This document shows positions 55,289 to 64,000 of a stretch of DNA of 64,000 bases, piece by piece. The notes below the pieces were generated by a model. That model saw only the letters and a program-made list of their open reading frames with translations, did not search any database and was not told the DNA's origin. Source of the stretch: Herbaspirillum robiniae (GTDB lineage Bacteria; Pseudomonadota; Gammaproteobacteria; Burkholderiales; Burkholderiaceae_D); NCBI RefSeq assembly GCF_002213415.1, contig NZ_NJGU01000004.1:434001-498000 (forward strand), written 5' to 3'. Position 1 is the stretch's first letter. Each line of letters opens with the position of its first letter. Both the position numbers and the translations under genes were made by a program.

Positions 55289-57574
55289 ATGAGCGATCAA
55301 GTTCAGACCGTCCTTGGCGACAAGGAGCACGTCACGCATCTCGGCCATGCGCTGACCTATGCCAATCGGGCCGGCAACAAGTGCTTCGAGGTGCCGGCGC
55401 GCATGCCGGGGATAGTCATCTTCATCCATGGCGTCAATGACACCGGGGCGGCCTATCCGGTCGTCGAAGAAGGCTTGTGTCAGGGATTGAACGAGCGCTT
55501 GTCGCGTTCGGATCTGACGGCGGCCAGGTATGGTGTGGAATATCGCGCGGCCCTGTCCACACGCCCGGAAGAGCGGCAGCGCAAAGACTGGCGATGCATA
55601 GAAGACCCCGACACCTACCTCTACCAGCGCGACCCGAACAACAGGTCGCGCAGTTTCTTCCTGCCGTTCCACTGGGGCTATCGGGCCGCCAGCGCCGACA
55701 TCGCTCGGGTCGACAATGCCGGCGTCGTCAAGAGCCGTGAAGCCGATGCCGAAGGCAACCTGATGACGCGCGGGCAATACCAGGACATCCGGGGCAACCG
55801 CCTCGACCGGAATTTCGGCAAGGGCGGCGGTTACTTCGCCAACGCCACCAACAACATTCCGGACATGTACGGCGCAGGGTTCCGGGCCGGTCGCGCAGCC
55901 AAGGGCGTGACGGCGGTGGCGGCCGGCGGGCCCACGGTGTACATGAGCGATAGCCCGGATCGCCATTACTTCATCCTGGCCGCCACCCGGCTGGCCGACT
56001 TGATCCGCACCATCCGCACCATCGTGCCGTGCCCGGCGGCGGCTGCCGCCGGCCTGGATCCGCAGCACGACACCATCACCATCATGGGCCACAGCCAGGG
56101 CACCATCATCGCGCTGCTGGCCATGGCATTGCTCAAGCAGCAGGGGCAACGCTGCGCCGATTGCCTCATCATGGTCGACACCCCCTACAGCGTACATGCC
56201 ACCGGCGCCAGCAGACAGACCGGCACGGCCCGCCTGAAGACGCTGGTGGACATCGTCAACGCCGTGACGCAGCACCCGTACCGGATTCCGGAACTTGCCG
56301 AATTGCTGGTGACGCACGAACGCCATGGCGGACGCGCCGGCAAACGCTGGCGGGTGGATGGCGGGCAACGACCGGCGCAGGATGGGCGCGAGTGGATACG
56401 CTTTGTCGAGCGCGACAATCGCGGCAAGGTGTATCTCTATTTTTGCCCGGAGGATGTGGTGGTGTCGATGAGGGATGTGCAGGGCATCGGCACATTCGGC
56501 GTGCCCGATGAGGTGGCCGACGACAGTGCGGCAGCCGTGGCCAGGCGCAAAGAGGCAGTGGCCAATGCCTTGAAGAGGCCGGGGGCGGCATCACTGCACG
56601 CGCGCCATCCGGACTTTGAAGCGATCGCGCGCGCAACGTCGTTGCCGGCCATGAATGCGCTCAGCGAGATGCGCTTTTATCAGCGGATGTGGACGCGCAT
56701 GGAACGGCCGCCCCAACCGGGAGCGGCGCCCACGCGGGTGGCGGTGGGGCAGCCGCCGGCCAGCATGCCGGTACGCCTGCCCGGAGAACGCCTGGCCGCA
56801 GGCCCCGACACGGGCGCCGATCGGCTGGTCAATGTCGCCCTGCACGCCGGCTTCGCCAGGGACAATATGCGCTTCATCAACGGCGAGGCGCTTAATCCCC
56901 CATGCCTGCCGGACCTGTACGGCGGCGAAGAAATCAAGGGAAACCCGCATACCGTGGGCAAGCAGCGCATGGACGACGTTTCGCAAAACATCGCACTGGG
57001 AAACCAGAACGCGCGCCTGCGCTGGATCCTGGTCGACACCATTCCCCAGCCGGCGTCGTCGGCGGCCTGCCAGGCGGAGTGCGAAGAGCGCAAGGCAGCC
57101 TTCAACCAGGGCAAGCGGGTAGACGACCAATCGGCCAACTGGCGCTGGAGCGAGACCAAGGATGGCAGCAATAGGGCGGCGATCAGCCGGGAAGAAACGC
57201 CCAACGAAATGCGGGCGCGCTTTGGCAGTACCGATGCGGGCCTTGAAGATAACAATTATCACTCGGCGATTCTACGGAGCGCGGGCAACCATCGCTGGGT
57301 CACGGCAATGGACGTGGCCATCGGCCAGGCGGTGACCATGGATGATCCGGACTGGAGGGAGTTGTTGATGCGAATGGCGGATTGGAGATTGGATGCAGAG
57401 GCTACTGAGAAGTTGTCGGGTAACCCAAATTATCGGCGTCTTGATCCACAGACGCGAAGTCTTCTCGCCGCATGCGGGAAGTATTACGAATTGGGAGAGT
57501 TTCCTTACGAGCACATTTCATTACAGATGCCACCGCTGGTGACCAGCGAGGAGAAGTCCGGAGGTAATACATGA
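55289..57574 (+). CDS. tle3: Tle3-type T6SS phospholipase effector
   Basis: 761 residues. ATG 55289 has GGGGAG 6 nt upstream; the ATG at 55268 does not. Cytoplasmic-type sequence without signal peptide. The alpha/beta-hydrolase part has the oxyanion segment IVIFIHGVNDTG (His47) and the nucleophile elbow IMGHSQGTIIAL (Ser269), followed by VYLYFCPEDVVVSM, which probably carries the catalytic Asp. The C-terminal ~250 residues look like DUF3274 (LVNVALHAGFARDNMRFING, ETPNEMRARF...NNYHSAIL), typical of Tle3. T6SS delivery into target-cell periplasm is the known role of the family. No VgrG or PAAR gene lies nearby. The last ~200 bases are less GC-rich. Stop overlaps the next gene (ATGA). Confidence 0.85.
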   Translation: MSDQVQTVLGDKEHVTHLGHALTYANRAGNKCFEVPARMPGIVIFIHGVNDTGAAYPVVEEGLCQGLNERLSRSDLTAARYGVEYRAALSTRPEERQRKDWRCIEDPDTYLYQRDPNNRSRSFFLPFHWGYRAASADIARVDNAGVVKSREADAEGNLMTRGQYQDIRGNRLDRNFGKGGGYFANATNNIPDMYGAGFRAGRAAKGVTAVAAGGPTVYMSDSPDRHYFILAATRLADLIRTIRTIVPCPAAAAAGLDPQHDTITIMGHSQGTIIALLAMALLKQQGQRCADCLIMVDTPYSVHATGASRQTGTARLKTLVDIVNAVTQHPYRIPELAELLVTHERHGGRAGKRWRVDGGQRPAQDGREWIRFVERDNRGKVYLYFCPEDVVVSMRDVQGIGTFGVPDEVADDSAAAVARRKEAVANALKRPGAASLHARHPDFEAIARATSLPAMNALSEMRFYQRMWTRMERPPQPGAAPTRVAVGQPPASMPVRLPGERLAAGPDTGADRLVNVALHAGFARDNMRFINGEALNPPCLPDLYGGEEIKGNPHTVGKQRMDDVSQNIALGNQNARLRWILVDTIPQPASSAACQAECEERKAAFNQGKRVDDQSANWRWSETKDGSNRAAISREETPNEMRARFGSTDAGLEDNNYHSAILRSAGNHRWVTAMDVAIGQAVTMDDPDWRELLMRMADWRLDAEATEKLSGNPNYRRLDPQTRSLLAACGKYYELGEFPYEHISLQMPPLVTSEEKSGGNT

Positions 57575-59238
57575 CGCCGAAGCTGTGGCCCTATGTATTG
57601 GTGTTGTTATTGGCAGGGTTGTCATGGCTGAGCTGGATCTGGTACCAGCATTACCACTATTACGTAACGACAGGACAGGAGCTGGGCATGATGGGCAAGC
57701 AATGGTGGGCAGGTATGCTAGTCTTGGGGATGATCGGGTTGGCAATCTTCGGCGGCCATGCCGCATGGCTGAACCGCGCCGCAGTGGCCGCAACCGATAC
57801 CGGAGCGGCCGACGGCTTGCAAGCAGGAACAACCAGTCCTGCGGTCAGATGGAGCAATCCGTCGCCGCTGATGCGGCAGGAGGGGCGTAACTTCGTTCTC
57901 GAAGTGAGAGCAATTGGAGCTGCTGTAGATGCGATAGTCAACGATGAGATTTGGAAGGGCATCGAAAAGAAAGGCGAAACGCATATGACGTTTTTACCGA
58001 CCGATCCAAGTTCCTATCCAGACAATGACTTCAAACGGGAGCACATATACGGGATGAGCATCGGGCTGAGCTTCGAATATGGCGCTCGCGGCATCGTCGA
58101 CCAATGGCCGATGCCAGCCATTGCCTACGGACCGCCCAAGCACTACTCCAGTGGAAACCGCGCTGGCAAGAGCATCAGTAGCGGGCGCTCCGCGGCAGGT
58201 CTCGGCGTTGCCCTGTTCTTATGGGAGGACGATGCCAATACCGAAGATGGCGCCGAGTCGTTGGAAAAATTATTCTCCTTCTTTGATCGCAATCCGGATG
58301 TGCCGGCGGCAATGGTGATCTCACGCGATGGCACCTATGATCGCCTGTTGCGACGTGCACCGGGCAGCGGTCGCATCCAGTTGGGTGAAGGCAAGGTGGA
58401 TATGCCGGATAGTATGGGCGCCTTGATGGTGACCCGGTCGGATCGGGTAGATCAGTTGGTGCGGCCGTTTGCAGTACACATTCCGCGAGGCGTGAATAAG
58501 ACCAATACCGCATACGACCTGATCAAACAGTGGAATTTTTACTGGAAAAAGAACGTAGATAACGGGCCAGACAGCTTTGAGGCGCAATACAAAAAAGCGG
58601 AAGCAGAAAAAGGCGTGCTTTACCCCACTTTCCCCGGAACCATGAGCTCGACCTACTGGCACAGCCAACTCCCCGAGCTCTGGAAAACCATCAGCAACAA
58701 AGGCCCGGGGCAATTCAATCCTTCGCCTTACCTGCCGATTCGCTGGACCGATTGGCAAGTCAAGCAATTCGACGCCATGCCCTTGCTGGGCTACTTGCAT
58801 CGTCCGGTGGACGTGAACCTGAACGATGAACATGGCAAGCCGCTGCGTACTCCATATCAGGTGCAGGCCTTAAAGGAGGGCTGGGCGCGCGCAGTCGAGG
58901 GGCTGGAAGGGCAGCGCCAGCCCCGGCGCGTGTTCTACGACACCTCCACCGACAAACACTGGGTGATCGCACTGACCCAGGCGCTTGGGCAATCAGGCGA
59001 CGACGCGCCGCGACCGGGTGAGCTCAAGGAAGGCTATGACATCGGCCACCGCATCGGCAAGACCGGCGTCAGCTCACCGCTGATCCAGGTTGGACTGGCG
59101 ATCGTGGCGGGTTATGAAGATGGGGCTGCCAGCGCGACGGTCAACCTGCGACCGGGCGGTCGGGCCAGCATCGTGATGGTCAGCCCGCCCGAACCGGAGC
59201 GCAAGAAATCGATGATGCAGGCGTTCGGGGCGCCGTAG
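57571..59238 (+). CDS. tla3: Tla3-like DUF2875 protein, copy 1
   Basis: 555 residues, ATG overlapping the tle3 stop. Two N-terminal hydrophobic segments (LWPYVLVLLLAGLSWLSWIW and WWAGMLVLGMIGLAIFGGHA), then a large soluble, probably periplasmic domain (VRAIGAAVDAIVNDEIWKGI, WEDDANTEDGAESLEKLFSF, YWHSQLPELWKTISNKGPGQ, RRVFYDTSTDKHWVIALTQA). DUF2875 proteins downstream of tle3 act as the adaptor Tla3 that loads the lipase on VgrG in P. aeruginosa. Its codons are less GC-biased than those of most of the window. About 90% identical to the next gene by eye. Confidence 0.82.
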   Translation: MTPKLWPYVLVLLLAGLSWLSWIWYQHYHYYVTTGQELGMMGKQWWAGMLVLGMIGLAIFGGHAAWLNRAAVAATDTGAADGLQAGTTSPAVRWSNPSPLMRQEGRNFVLEVRAIGAAVDAIVNDEIWKGIEKKGETHMTFLPTDPSSYPDNDFKREHIYGMSIGLSFEYGARGIVDQWPMPAIAYGPPKHYSSGNRAGKSISSGRSAAGLGVALFLWEDDANTEDGAESLEKLFSFFDRNPDVPAAMVISRDGTYDRLLRRAPGSGRIQLGEGKVDMPDSMGALMVTRSDRVDQLVRPFAVHIPRGVNKTNTAYDLIKQWNFYWKKNVDNGPDSFEAQYKKAEAEKGVLYPTFPGTMSSTYWHSQLPELWKTISNKGPGQFNPSPYLPIRWTDWQVKQFDAMPLLGYLHRPVDVNLNDEHGKPLRTPYQVQALKEGWARAVEGLEGQRQPRRVFYDTSTDKHWVIALTQALGQSGDDAPRPGELKEGYDIGHRIGKTGVSSPLIQVGLAIVAGYEDGAASATVNLRPGGRASIVMVSPPEPERKKSMMQAFGAP

Positions 59239-59265
59239 TTGTCTTTGAGCGATACGGGAAGACTG

Positions 59266-60813
59266 ATGAGCAAGCAATGGTGGGTGGGCATGCTGGTCCT
59301 CGGGACGATCGGGTTGGCAATCTTCGGCGGCCATGCTGCGTGGCTGAACCGCGCCGCAGTGGCCGCAACCGATGCTGGCGCCGCCGATGGTTCATCGGCT
59401 GGCCTGGCGAGCCCTACGGTCAAATGGAGCAACCCATCGCCGCTGATGCGGCAAGAGGGGCGTGACTACGTGCTGGAGGTGAGGGCAATTGGCGCCGCTG
59501 TAGATGCGATAGTCAACGATGAGATCTGGAAGAGGATAGAGAAAATGGGCAAAACGCACATGACGATCCTGCCGACGGATCCCAATGCTTATCCAGACGA
59601 TGACTTCAAACGGGAGCACATATACGGGATGAGCATCGGGCTGAGCTTTGAATATGGTGCTCGCGGCATTGTCGACCAATGGCCGATGCCGGCGATTGCT
59701 TATGCGCCCCCTAAACATGTCACCAGCGATAGTCGAGCCGGTACCGATATCGCTGCAGGTAGATTCGCTGCAGGCCTCGGGGTGGCTTTGTTCCTATGGG
59801 AAGACGATGCCAATACCGAAGATGGAGCTGAGTCGTTGGAAAAACTATTCTCCTTCTTTGATCGCAATCCGGACGTGCCTGCGGCAATGGTGATCTCCCT
59901 GGACGGTACTTTTGATCGCTTGTTGAGACAAGCACCGGGCAGCGGTCGGATCCAGTTGGGCGCGGGCAAGGTGGACATGCCCGACAGCATGGGCGCCCTG
60001 ATGGTGACGCGGTCAGATCGGGTAGATCAACTGGTACGGCCATTTGCGGTACACATTCCGCGAGGCGTGAATAAGACCAATACCGAATACGATTTGATTA
60101 AACAATGGAATTTTTATTGGGAAAAAGACGATTCTCGCAGGCCAGATAGTTTTGCCGCGCAGTATAAAAAGAAGGAAGCCGCGAAAGGCGTGCTTTACCC
60201 CTCATCCCCTGGGGTCATGACTTCTGCCTATTGGCACAGCCAACTCCCCGAGCTTTGGAAAACCATCAGCAACAAAGGCCCGGGGCAATTCAATCCTTCG
60301 CCTTACCTGCCGATTCGCTGGACCGATTGGCAAGTCAAGCAATTCGACGCTATGCCCCTGCTGGGCTACCTGCATCGTCCGGTGGACATCAATCTGAACG
60401 ATGACCATGGCAAGCCGCTGCGTACTCCATATCAGGTGCAGGCCTTGAAGGAAGGTTGGGCTCGTGCAGTCGAGGGGCTGGAAGGGCAGCGTCAACCTCG
60501 ACGTGTGTTCTACGACACTTCCACCGACAAACATTGGGTGATCGCACTGACCCAAGCGCTTGGGCAATCAGGCGACGACGCGCCGCGACCCGGCGAGCTC
60601 AAGGAAGGCTATGACATCGGCTACCGCATCGGCAAGACCGGCGTCAGCTCACCGCTGATCCAGGTTGGACTGGCGATCGTGGCGGGTTATGAGGATGGGG
60701 CTGCCAGCGCGACCGTCAACCTGCGACCGGGCGGTCGGGCCAGCATCGTGATGGTCAGCCCGCCCGAACCGGAGCGCAAGAAATCGATGATGCAGGCGTT
60801 CGGGGCGAATTGA
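59266..60813 (+). CDS. Tla3-like DUF2875 protein, copy 2
   Basis: 515 residues from ATG 59266 (CGGGAAG upstream; a TTG at 59239 is a weaker alternative). It is a tandem duplicate of the preceding gene, offset by 1,575 bp, lacking the first hydrophobic segment and keeping only WWVGMLVLGTIGLAIFGGHA. The last ~175 residues differ from copy 1 at only about four positions, while clusters of changes lie at YAPPKHVTSDSRAGTDIAAG and EKDDSRRPDSFAAQYKKKEA. This pattern suggests recent gene conversion at the 3' end and divergence elsewhere. It could be a second adaptor or serve as immunity factor. Confidence 0.8.
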   Translation: MSKQWWVGMLVLGTIGLAIFGGHAAWLNRAAVAATDAGAADGSSAGLASPTVKWSNPSPLMRQEGRDYVLEVRAIGAAVDAIVNDEIWKRIEKMGKTHMTILPTDPNAYPDDDFKREHIYGMSIGLSFEYGARGIVDQWPMPAIAYAPPKHVTSDSRAGTDIAAGRFAAGLGVALFLWEDDANTEDGAESLEKLFSFFDRNPDVPAAMVISLDGTFDRLLRQAPGSGRIQLGAGKVDMPDSMGALMVTRSDRVDQLVRPFAVHIPRGVNKTNTEYDLIKQWNFYWEKDDSRRPDSFAAQYKKKEAAKGVLYPSSPGVMTSAYWHSQLPELWKTISNKGPGQFNPSPYLPIRWTDWQVKQFDAMPLLGYLHRPVDINLNDDHGKPLRTPYQVQALKEGWARAVEGLEGQRQPRRVFYDTSTDKHWVIALTQALGQSGDDAPRPGELKEGYDIGYRIGKTGVSSPLIQVGLAIVAGYEDGAASATVNLRPGGRASIVMVSPPEPERKKSMMQAFGAN

Positions 60814-60831
60814 ACGTCGACCTTCGATAAC

Positions 60832-61662
60832 TCAACGAGGACGCTCGCCCGCCGCCAGCCGCGCCTCGATCTTCGCCACCACTTCCGGCAGGTCGGCCAC
60901 CGAATCAATCACATAGTGCGCGCCGGCGGCGAACAGGCGTTCTTCCGCGCGCGTCTTCAGCGCAGCGACTTCGGCCGGCTGCAGCGCGGCCAGTTGCGAT
61001 TGCGTATGGCCCACTTCATTGCCTGACAAGGACACGCCCACGCTCCACATGCCGGCGCGGATGCCTTCTTCGATGCCCGGCACGGTATCGTCCACCTTGA
61101 TGCAGCCGGCCACATCGCCGATCTTCAGCGCCAGCACATTGGCCAGGGCCATGAAGGGGCCCGGGCGGCCGCCTGCCGCGAGCTCGTCGCCGGCGACGAC
61201 GTGGTCGGGGGCGATGCCTTCCCTGGCGGCCAGCGGCAGCAGCACGTCCAGCACTTCACGCGGATAGCCGGAGCAGGAGCCGACCTTCAGGCCGCGCTCG
61301 CGCAGCCATGCCAGCATGGTCGCGGCGCCGTCGATGGCTTGCGAATATTCGCCGACCTTGGCGATCTGCATGGGCATGAAGCGCGCGTAGATGGCGTCCA
61401 CGTCCTTGTCGGTCGGGGCGCGGCCGGTGTAGCGCTGCCATTGGCCGGCGATGGCGGCGTCGTCCAGCAACGTGCGGATGTGCTGCCACTTGGACAGGCC
61501 CATGGGGCCACGCGCCTGTTCCAGCGTGATCTCGATGTCGAAGCTCTTGAAGGCGTCGACGAAGATCTGGGTCGGCGCCAGCGAGCCGAAGTCGACCAGA
61601 GTGCCGGCCCAGTCGAAGATGACGGCTTGCAGGGCGATGGCGGGTTGCTTGGCGGTGGTCAT
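60832..61662 (-). CDS. phnX: Phosphonoacetaldehyde hydrolase
   Basis: 276-residue HAD-superfamily phosphonatase. Nucleophile Asp17 in VIFDWAGTLVDFGS, Schiff-base Lys58 in MGLSKWQHI, SCSGYPREVLDVLLPLAARE, DEVAAGGRPGPFM-like DELAAGGRPGPFMALANVLA, and VKVDDTVPGIEEG-like KVDDTVPGIEEGIRAGMWSV. It cleaves phosphonoacetaldehyde to acetaldehyde and phosphate. Last gene of the phosphonate run, 29 bp after the dehydrogenase gene; convergent with the DUF2875 genes. Confidence 0.95.
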   Translation of the reverse strand: MTTAKQPAIALQAVIFDWAGTLVDFGSLAPTQIFVDAFKSFDIEITLEQARGPMGLSKWQHIRTLLDDAAIAGQWQRYTGRAPTDKDVDAIYARFMPMQIAKVGEYSQAIDGAATMLAWLRERGLKVGSCSGYPREVLDVLLPLAAREGIAPDHVVAGDELAAGGRPGPFMALANVLALKIGDVAGCIKVDDTVPGIEEGIRAGMWSVGVSLSGNEVGHTQSQLAALQPAEVAALKTRAEERLFAAGAHYVIDSVADLPEVVAKIEARLAAGERPR

Positions 61663-61691
61663 GAGGTTTCCTTGTTCGGTGGTTTCAGGGT

Positions 61692-62777
61692 TCAGTGCGC
61701 GGCGGCGATGAAGTTGCGCCCGCGCGGGCCTTGCAGGGCGCGCTGCACCAGCGCATCCCAGGCGTCGGCGATGCCGTAGTGGGCGGGGTCGGTGGACACG
61801 CCCAGGTCTTCCAGGAAGGCCGACAGGCGCGCAACCGCGCCTTCCTTGCCGGCGGCGTTGAAGATCTGCAGCAGCAGGGCGTCGACCGCGTCGTCGCGGC
61901 CGAAGGCCAGGCGCATGATGTGCGGCAGCGAGAACGAGCAGGCGATGCCGTGCGCCACGCCGTGGTGCAGGGTGATGTCGTAGGACAGCGAATGCGCCAG
62001 CGCCGTCTTGGTGTTGGAGAACGCCAGGCCCGCCTGCAGCGCGGCCACGGCCATGCGTTCGCGCAGCGCGAGGTCATTGGGCTTGCGCATGAGTTGCGGC
62101 AGCGTGGCCATGATGTCGCGCGCGGCGGCCGCGGCCAGGCTGGCCGAGACCGGATTGCGGTTGACGTTCCAGATCGATTCCAGCGCGTGCGACAGCGCAT
62201 CCAGCCCGCTGGCCAGCGTGGCGCCGGGCGGCAGCGAGAGCATCAGCTTGGCGTCGATGACGGCGGCCTCGGGCCAGGTCCACGGGCGGTGCAGCGAGTA
62301 CTTGCTGCCGGCGGCGGCGTCCCAGATGGTGGCCCAGGGCGTGACTTCGCTGCCGGTGCCGGCGGTGGTCGGCACGGCGATCAGGGCCTTGGCGCCGGCG
62401 GCGGCCAGCGGCGCGCCGTCGCGCAGATGCGCCAGCAGCTCGTCGAAACGGCCCGAAGGTGTCGGCGCCAGCATGGCCTTGGCGCAGTCGATCACGCTGC
62501 CGCCGCCGAAGGCGATCACGCATTCGACCTCGCGATGCCGCGACCACACGCGCTCGTACATGGCCGACAGCCAGCTCACGTCCGGATTGGGCAGCACCGT
62601 ATTCTCGATGCCTGCCAGTTGCGGGCCGAGCAGGTTGGCGAGGTATTGTTCCAGGCCCAGCGCCTGGGCTTCGGGGAACGTGACCAGCAGCGCGCGGCGG
62701 CCGGCCAGCAGGGCCGGCAGTCGTTCCAGGCTGCCGGCGCCGGCATGCACCGAGACAGGGTTATGAAAATTCCACAT
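61692..62777 (-). CDS. Iron-containing alcohol dehydrogenase, phosphonoacetaldehyde-linked
   Basis: 361-residue group III Fe-ADH. N-terminal Rossmann part has VIAFGGGSVIDCAKAMLAP and VPTTAGTGSEVTPWATIWD; metal-ligand His residues appear in ASGLDALSHALESIWN and HHGVAHGIACSFSLPHIM. Homologues beside phnX are annotated as phosphonoacetaldehyde reductases. Here it may interconvert phosphonoacetaldehyde and hydroxyethylphosphonate, or handle the acetaldehyde released by PhnX. Function inferred from context. Confidence 0.85.
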   Translation of the reverse strand: MWNFHNPVSVHAGAGSLERLPALLAGRRALLVTFPEAQALGLEQYLANLLGPQLAGIENTVLPNPDVSWLSAMYERVWSRHREVECVIAFGGGSVIDCAKAMLAPTPSGRFDELLAHLRDGAPLAAAGAKALIAVPTTAGTGSEVTPWATIWDAAAGSKYSLHRPWTWPEAAVIDAKLMLSLPPGATLASGLDALSHALESIWNVNRNPVSASLAAAAARDIMATLPQLMRKPNDLALRERMAVAALQAGLAFSNTKTALAHSLSYDITLHHGVAHGIACSFSLPHIMRLAFGRDDAVDALLLQIFNAAGKEGAVARLSAFLEDLGVSTDPAHYGIADAWDALVQRALQGPRGRNFIAAAH

Positions 62778-62807
62778 GAAGATATTTTTCTGAAATGGTG
62801 ATCTGGT

Positions 62808-63656
62808 TCAGTGCGAGCGGCCGTCCTGGATCATCTGGCGCAGGCGGCTGGAGATGGCGTCGGCGACCACCACCATCAGCGTCACCACGACGATGCAGGT
62901 GGCGGTGTCCTGGTACTTGAACAATTTGAGGCTGTTGACCAGCTCGAAGCCGAGGCCGCCGGCGCCGACCATGCCCAGCACGGTGGCCTGGCGCAGGTTG
63001 ACCTCGAAGCGGTAGAGCACCGTCGCGATCCAGGCGGTGACGACCTGCGGCAGCACGCCGAACACGATCACCTGCAGCGGACGGGCGCCGGTGGCGCGCA
63101 GCGCTTCGAGCGGGCCGTCGTCGATTTCCTCGATGCTTTCGGCGAAGAACTTGCCGACCATGCCCACGCCGTGCAGCGCCAGCGCCAGCACGCCGGGGAA
63201 GGGGCCCAGGCCGACCGCCGAGACGAACACCAGCGCCAGGATCAGTTCGTTGATGCTGCGCGTGACGTTCAGGGCCTGGCGCACCGCCTGGTAGACGACG
63301 CGGTTGCGGTTCAGGTTGCGCGCCGCGAGGAAGGACACCGGGATGGCGCCGATCACGCCCAGCAGCGTGCCCCATAGCGCGATCTGCACGGTCTCCACGG
63401 CCGGCGTCAGCAGGTTGCCCAGGATGCTCCAGTTGGGCGGGACGGAGCGCGAGATGAAGTCGCCGATCTGCGGCAGGCCGCCGGCCAGTTCGCTCCATGA
63501 CAGTTGCGTGCCGTGCGCGCTCCACGCCAGTACGAAGGCGGCGCCGGCGACGGCGGCCACGCACAGCAGCCAGGCGCGCAGGTTCAGCGGGCGCGGGCCG
63601 GTCCAGACGTAGTCGTGGTAGCTGCCCGAGGCGTCGGGGGAAGAGGCGTTCATCAC
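62808..63656 (-). CDS. phnE: Phosphonate ABC transporter permease
   Basis: 282-residue binding-protein-dependent permease. Helices include LRAWLLCVAAVAGAAFVLAW near the N-terminus; VETVQIALWGTLLGVIGAIP is the PhnE entry motif, and LEALRATGARPLQVIVFGVL with PQVVTAWIATVLYRFEVNLR forms the EAA loop that contacts the ATPase. The start ATG overlaps the phnC stop (ATGA). Confidence 0.93.
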   Translation of the reverse strand: MMNASSPDASGSYHDYVWTGPRPLNLRAWLLCVAAVAGAAFVLAWSAHGTQLSWSELAGGLPQIGDFISRSVPPNWSILGNLLTPAVETVQIALWGTLLGVIGAIPVSFLAARNLNRNRVVYQAVRQALNVTRSINELILALVFVSAVGLGPFPGVLALALHGVGMVGKFFAESIEEIDDGPLEALRATGARPLQVIVFGVLPQVVTAWIATVLYRFEVNLRQATVLGMVGAGGLGFELVNSLKLFKYQDTATCIVVVTLMVVVADAISSRLRQMIQDGRSH

Positions 63657-64000
63657 AGTACTCCTTGTGCGGCCAGCTCGGGCGCGGGCGTCCGGGCAAG
63701 CGGCTGCTCCGCGGGCTGGACTTGTTCCAGTCCGCTGTAGATCAGGTTGAGGTGGGACTCGCGCAGCTCGTCGCCGCGGCCGTCGAACACCAGCTTGCCG
63801 CCGGAGAGGCCGACGATGCGGTCGCCGAATTCACGGGCGTAGTCCACCTGGTGCAGGTTGCACACCACCGTGATGCCCAGTTCGCGGCAGGCCGCGCGCA
63901 GGTATTGCAGCACCAGGCGCGAGGTCTTGGGGTCGAGGCTGGCTACCGGCTCGTCGGCCAGGATCACCTGCGGGCGTTGCGCCAGCGCGCGCGCGATGCC
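63653..64000 (-). CDS. phnC: Phosphonate ABC transporter ATP-binding protein, truncated by the window edge
   Basis: Only the C-terminal part lies in the window, open through 64000. Visible are GIARALAQRPQVILADEPVA with Walker B and D-loop (SLDPKTS), the H-loop VVCNLHQVDYAREFGDRIVG and the C-terminal GRGDELRESHLNLIYSG, all as in PhnC. The rest, and probably phnD and an AEP transaminase gene, would lie beyond the right edge. Confidence 0.92.
   Translation of the reverse strand, partial: GIARALAQRPQVILADEPVASLDPKTSRLVLQYLRAACRELGITVVCNLHQVDYAREFGDRIVGLSGGKLVFDGRGDELRESHLNLIYSGLEQVQPAEQPLARTPAPELAAQGVL

Overview
The window looks like a chromosome segment of a high-GC betaproteobacterium, most likely Oxalobacteraceae and Herbaspirillum-like. 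This rests on gene content (Urt-type transporter with AmiE, FmdA and FmdB, a DUF3141 protein, a two-partner-secretion giant exoprotein), on the interspersed folded repeats, and on strong codon bias. It is recognition from memory, not a database result. No rRNA, tRNA or CRISPR array was found.

Layout. (1) 1-10570: cobalamin biosynthesis, all on the + strand and tightly overlapped: the end of cbiG, a 640-bp inverted pair of folded repeats, then cobJ-cobK fusion, cobW-like, cobO, cobB, bluB, cobU, cbiB, cobC, cobQ. (2) 10748-11284: one unknown gene. (3) 11430-29600: a surface-adhesin module bracketed by two inverted, decayed fragments of the same IS21-type transposase gene. It has an STN/TonB-like signalling protein, an ECF sigma factor, a FecR-like regulator, a 4,427-residue filamentous haemagglutinin-like protein and a periplasmic HtrA-type protease. 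The architecture resembles the phosphate-starvation PUMA3 (VreA/VreI/VreR) system of Pseudomonas aeruginosa, which controls a TPS exoprotein; two Pho-box-like promoters in the module fit this. (4) 30003-34383 (-): a response regulator and an unusual sensor kinase whose sensor half is an entire NCS1-type permease. (5) 34936-42881 (+), divergent from (4): urtABCDE, aliphatic amidase, formamidase and FmdB, apparently an amide/urea nitrogen-scavenging unit. The intergenic region holds a perfect 7-2-7 palindrome suited to a NarL/LuxR-type regulator such as the one encoded alongside. (6) 42895-46980: small membrane protein, HDOD protein, PHA-synthase-like DUF3141 protein with a histone-H1-like tail, ABM-family monooxygenase. 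(7) 47190-54048 (-): glycerol/glycerol-3-phosphate operon (MFS transporter, FGGY kinase, GlpD, alkyl-DHAP-synthase-like flavoprotein, GlpP antiterminator). (8) 54233-54958 (-): TauE/SafE permease. (9) 55289-60813 (+): Tle3-type phospholipase effector followed by two tandem Tla3-like DUF2875 paralogues. (10) 60832-64000 (-): 2-aminoethylphosphonate/phosphonoacetaldehyde genes phnX, Fe-dependent alcohol dehydrogenase, phnE and a truncated phnC.

The main points of interest are the PUMA3-like adhesin island, the permease-kinase fusion with its palindromic operator candidates, the duplicated Tla3 genes without a visible immunity gene or VgrG, the CobW-like GTPase that has lost its CxCC metal motif, and the folded repeat pair with compensatory base changes.
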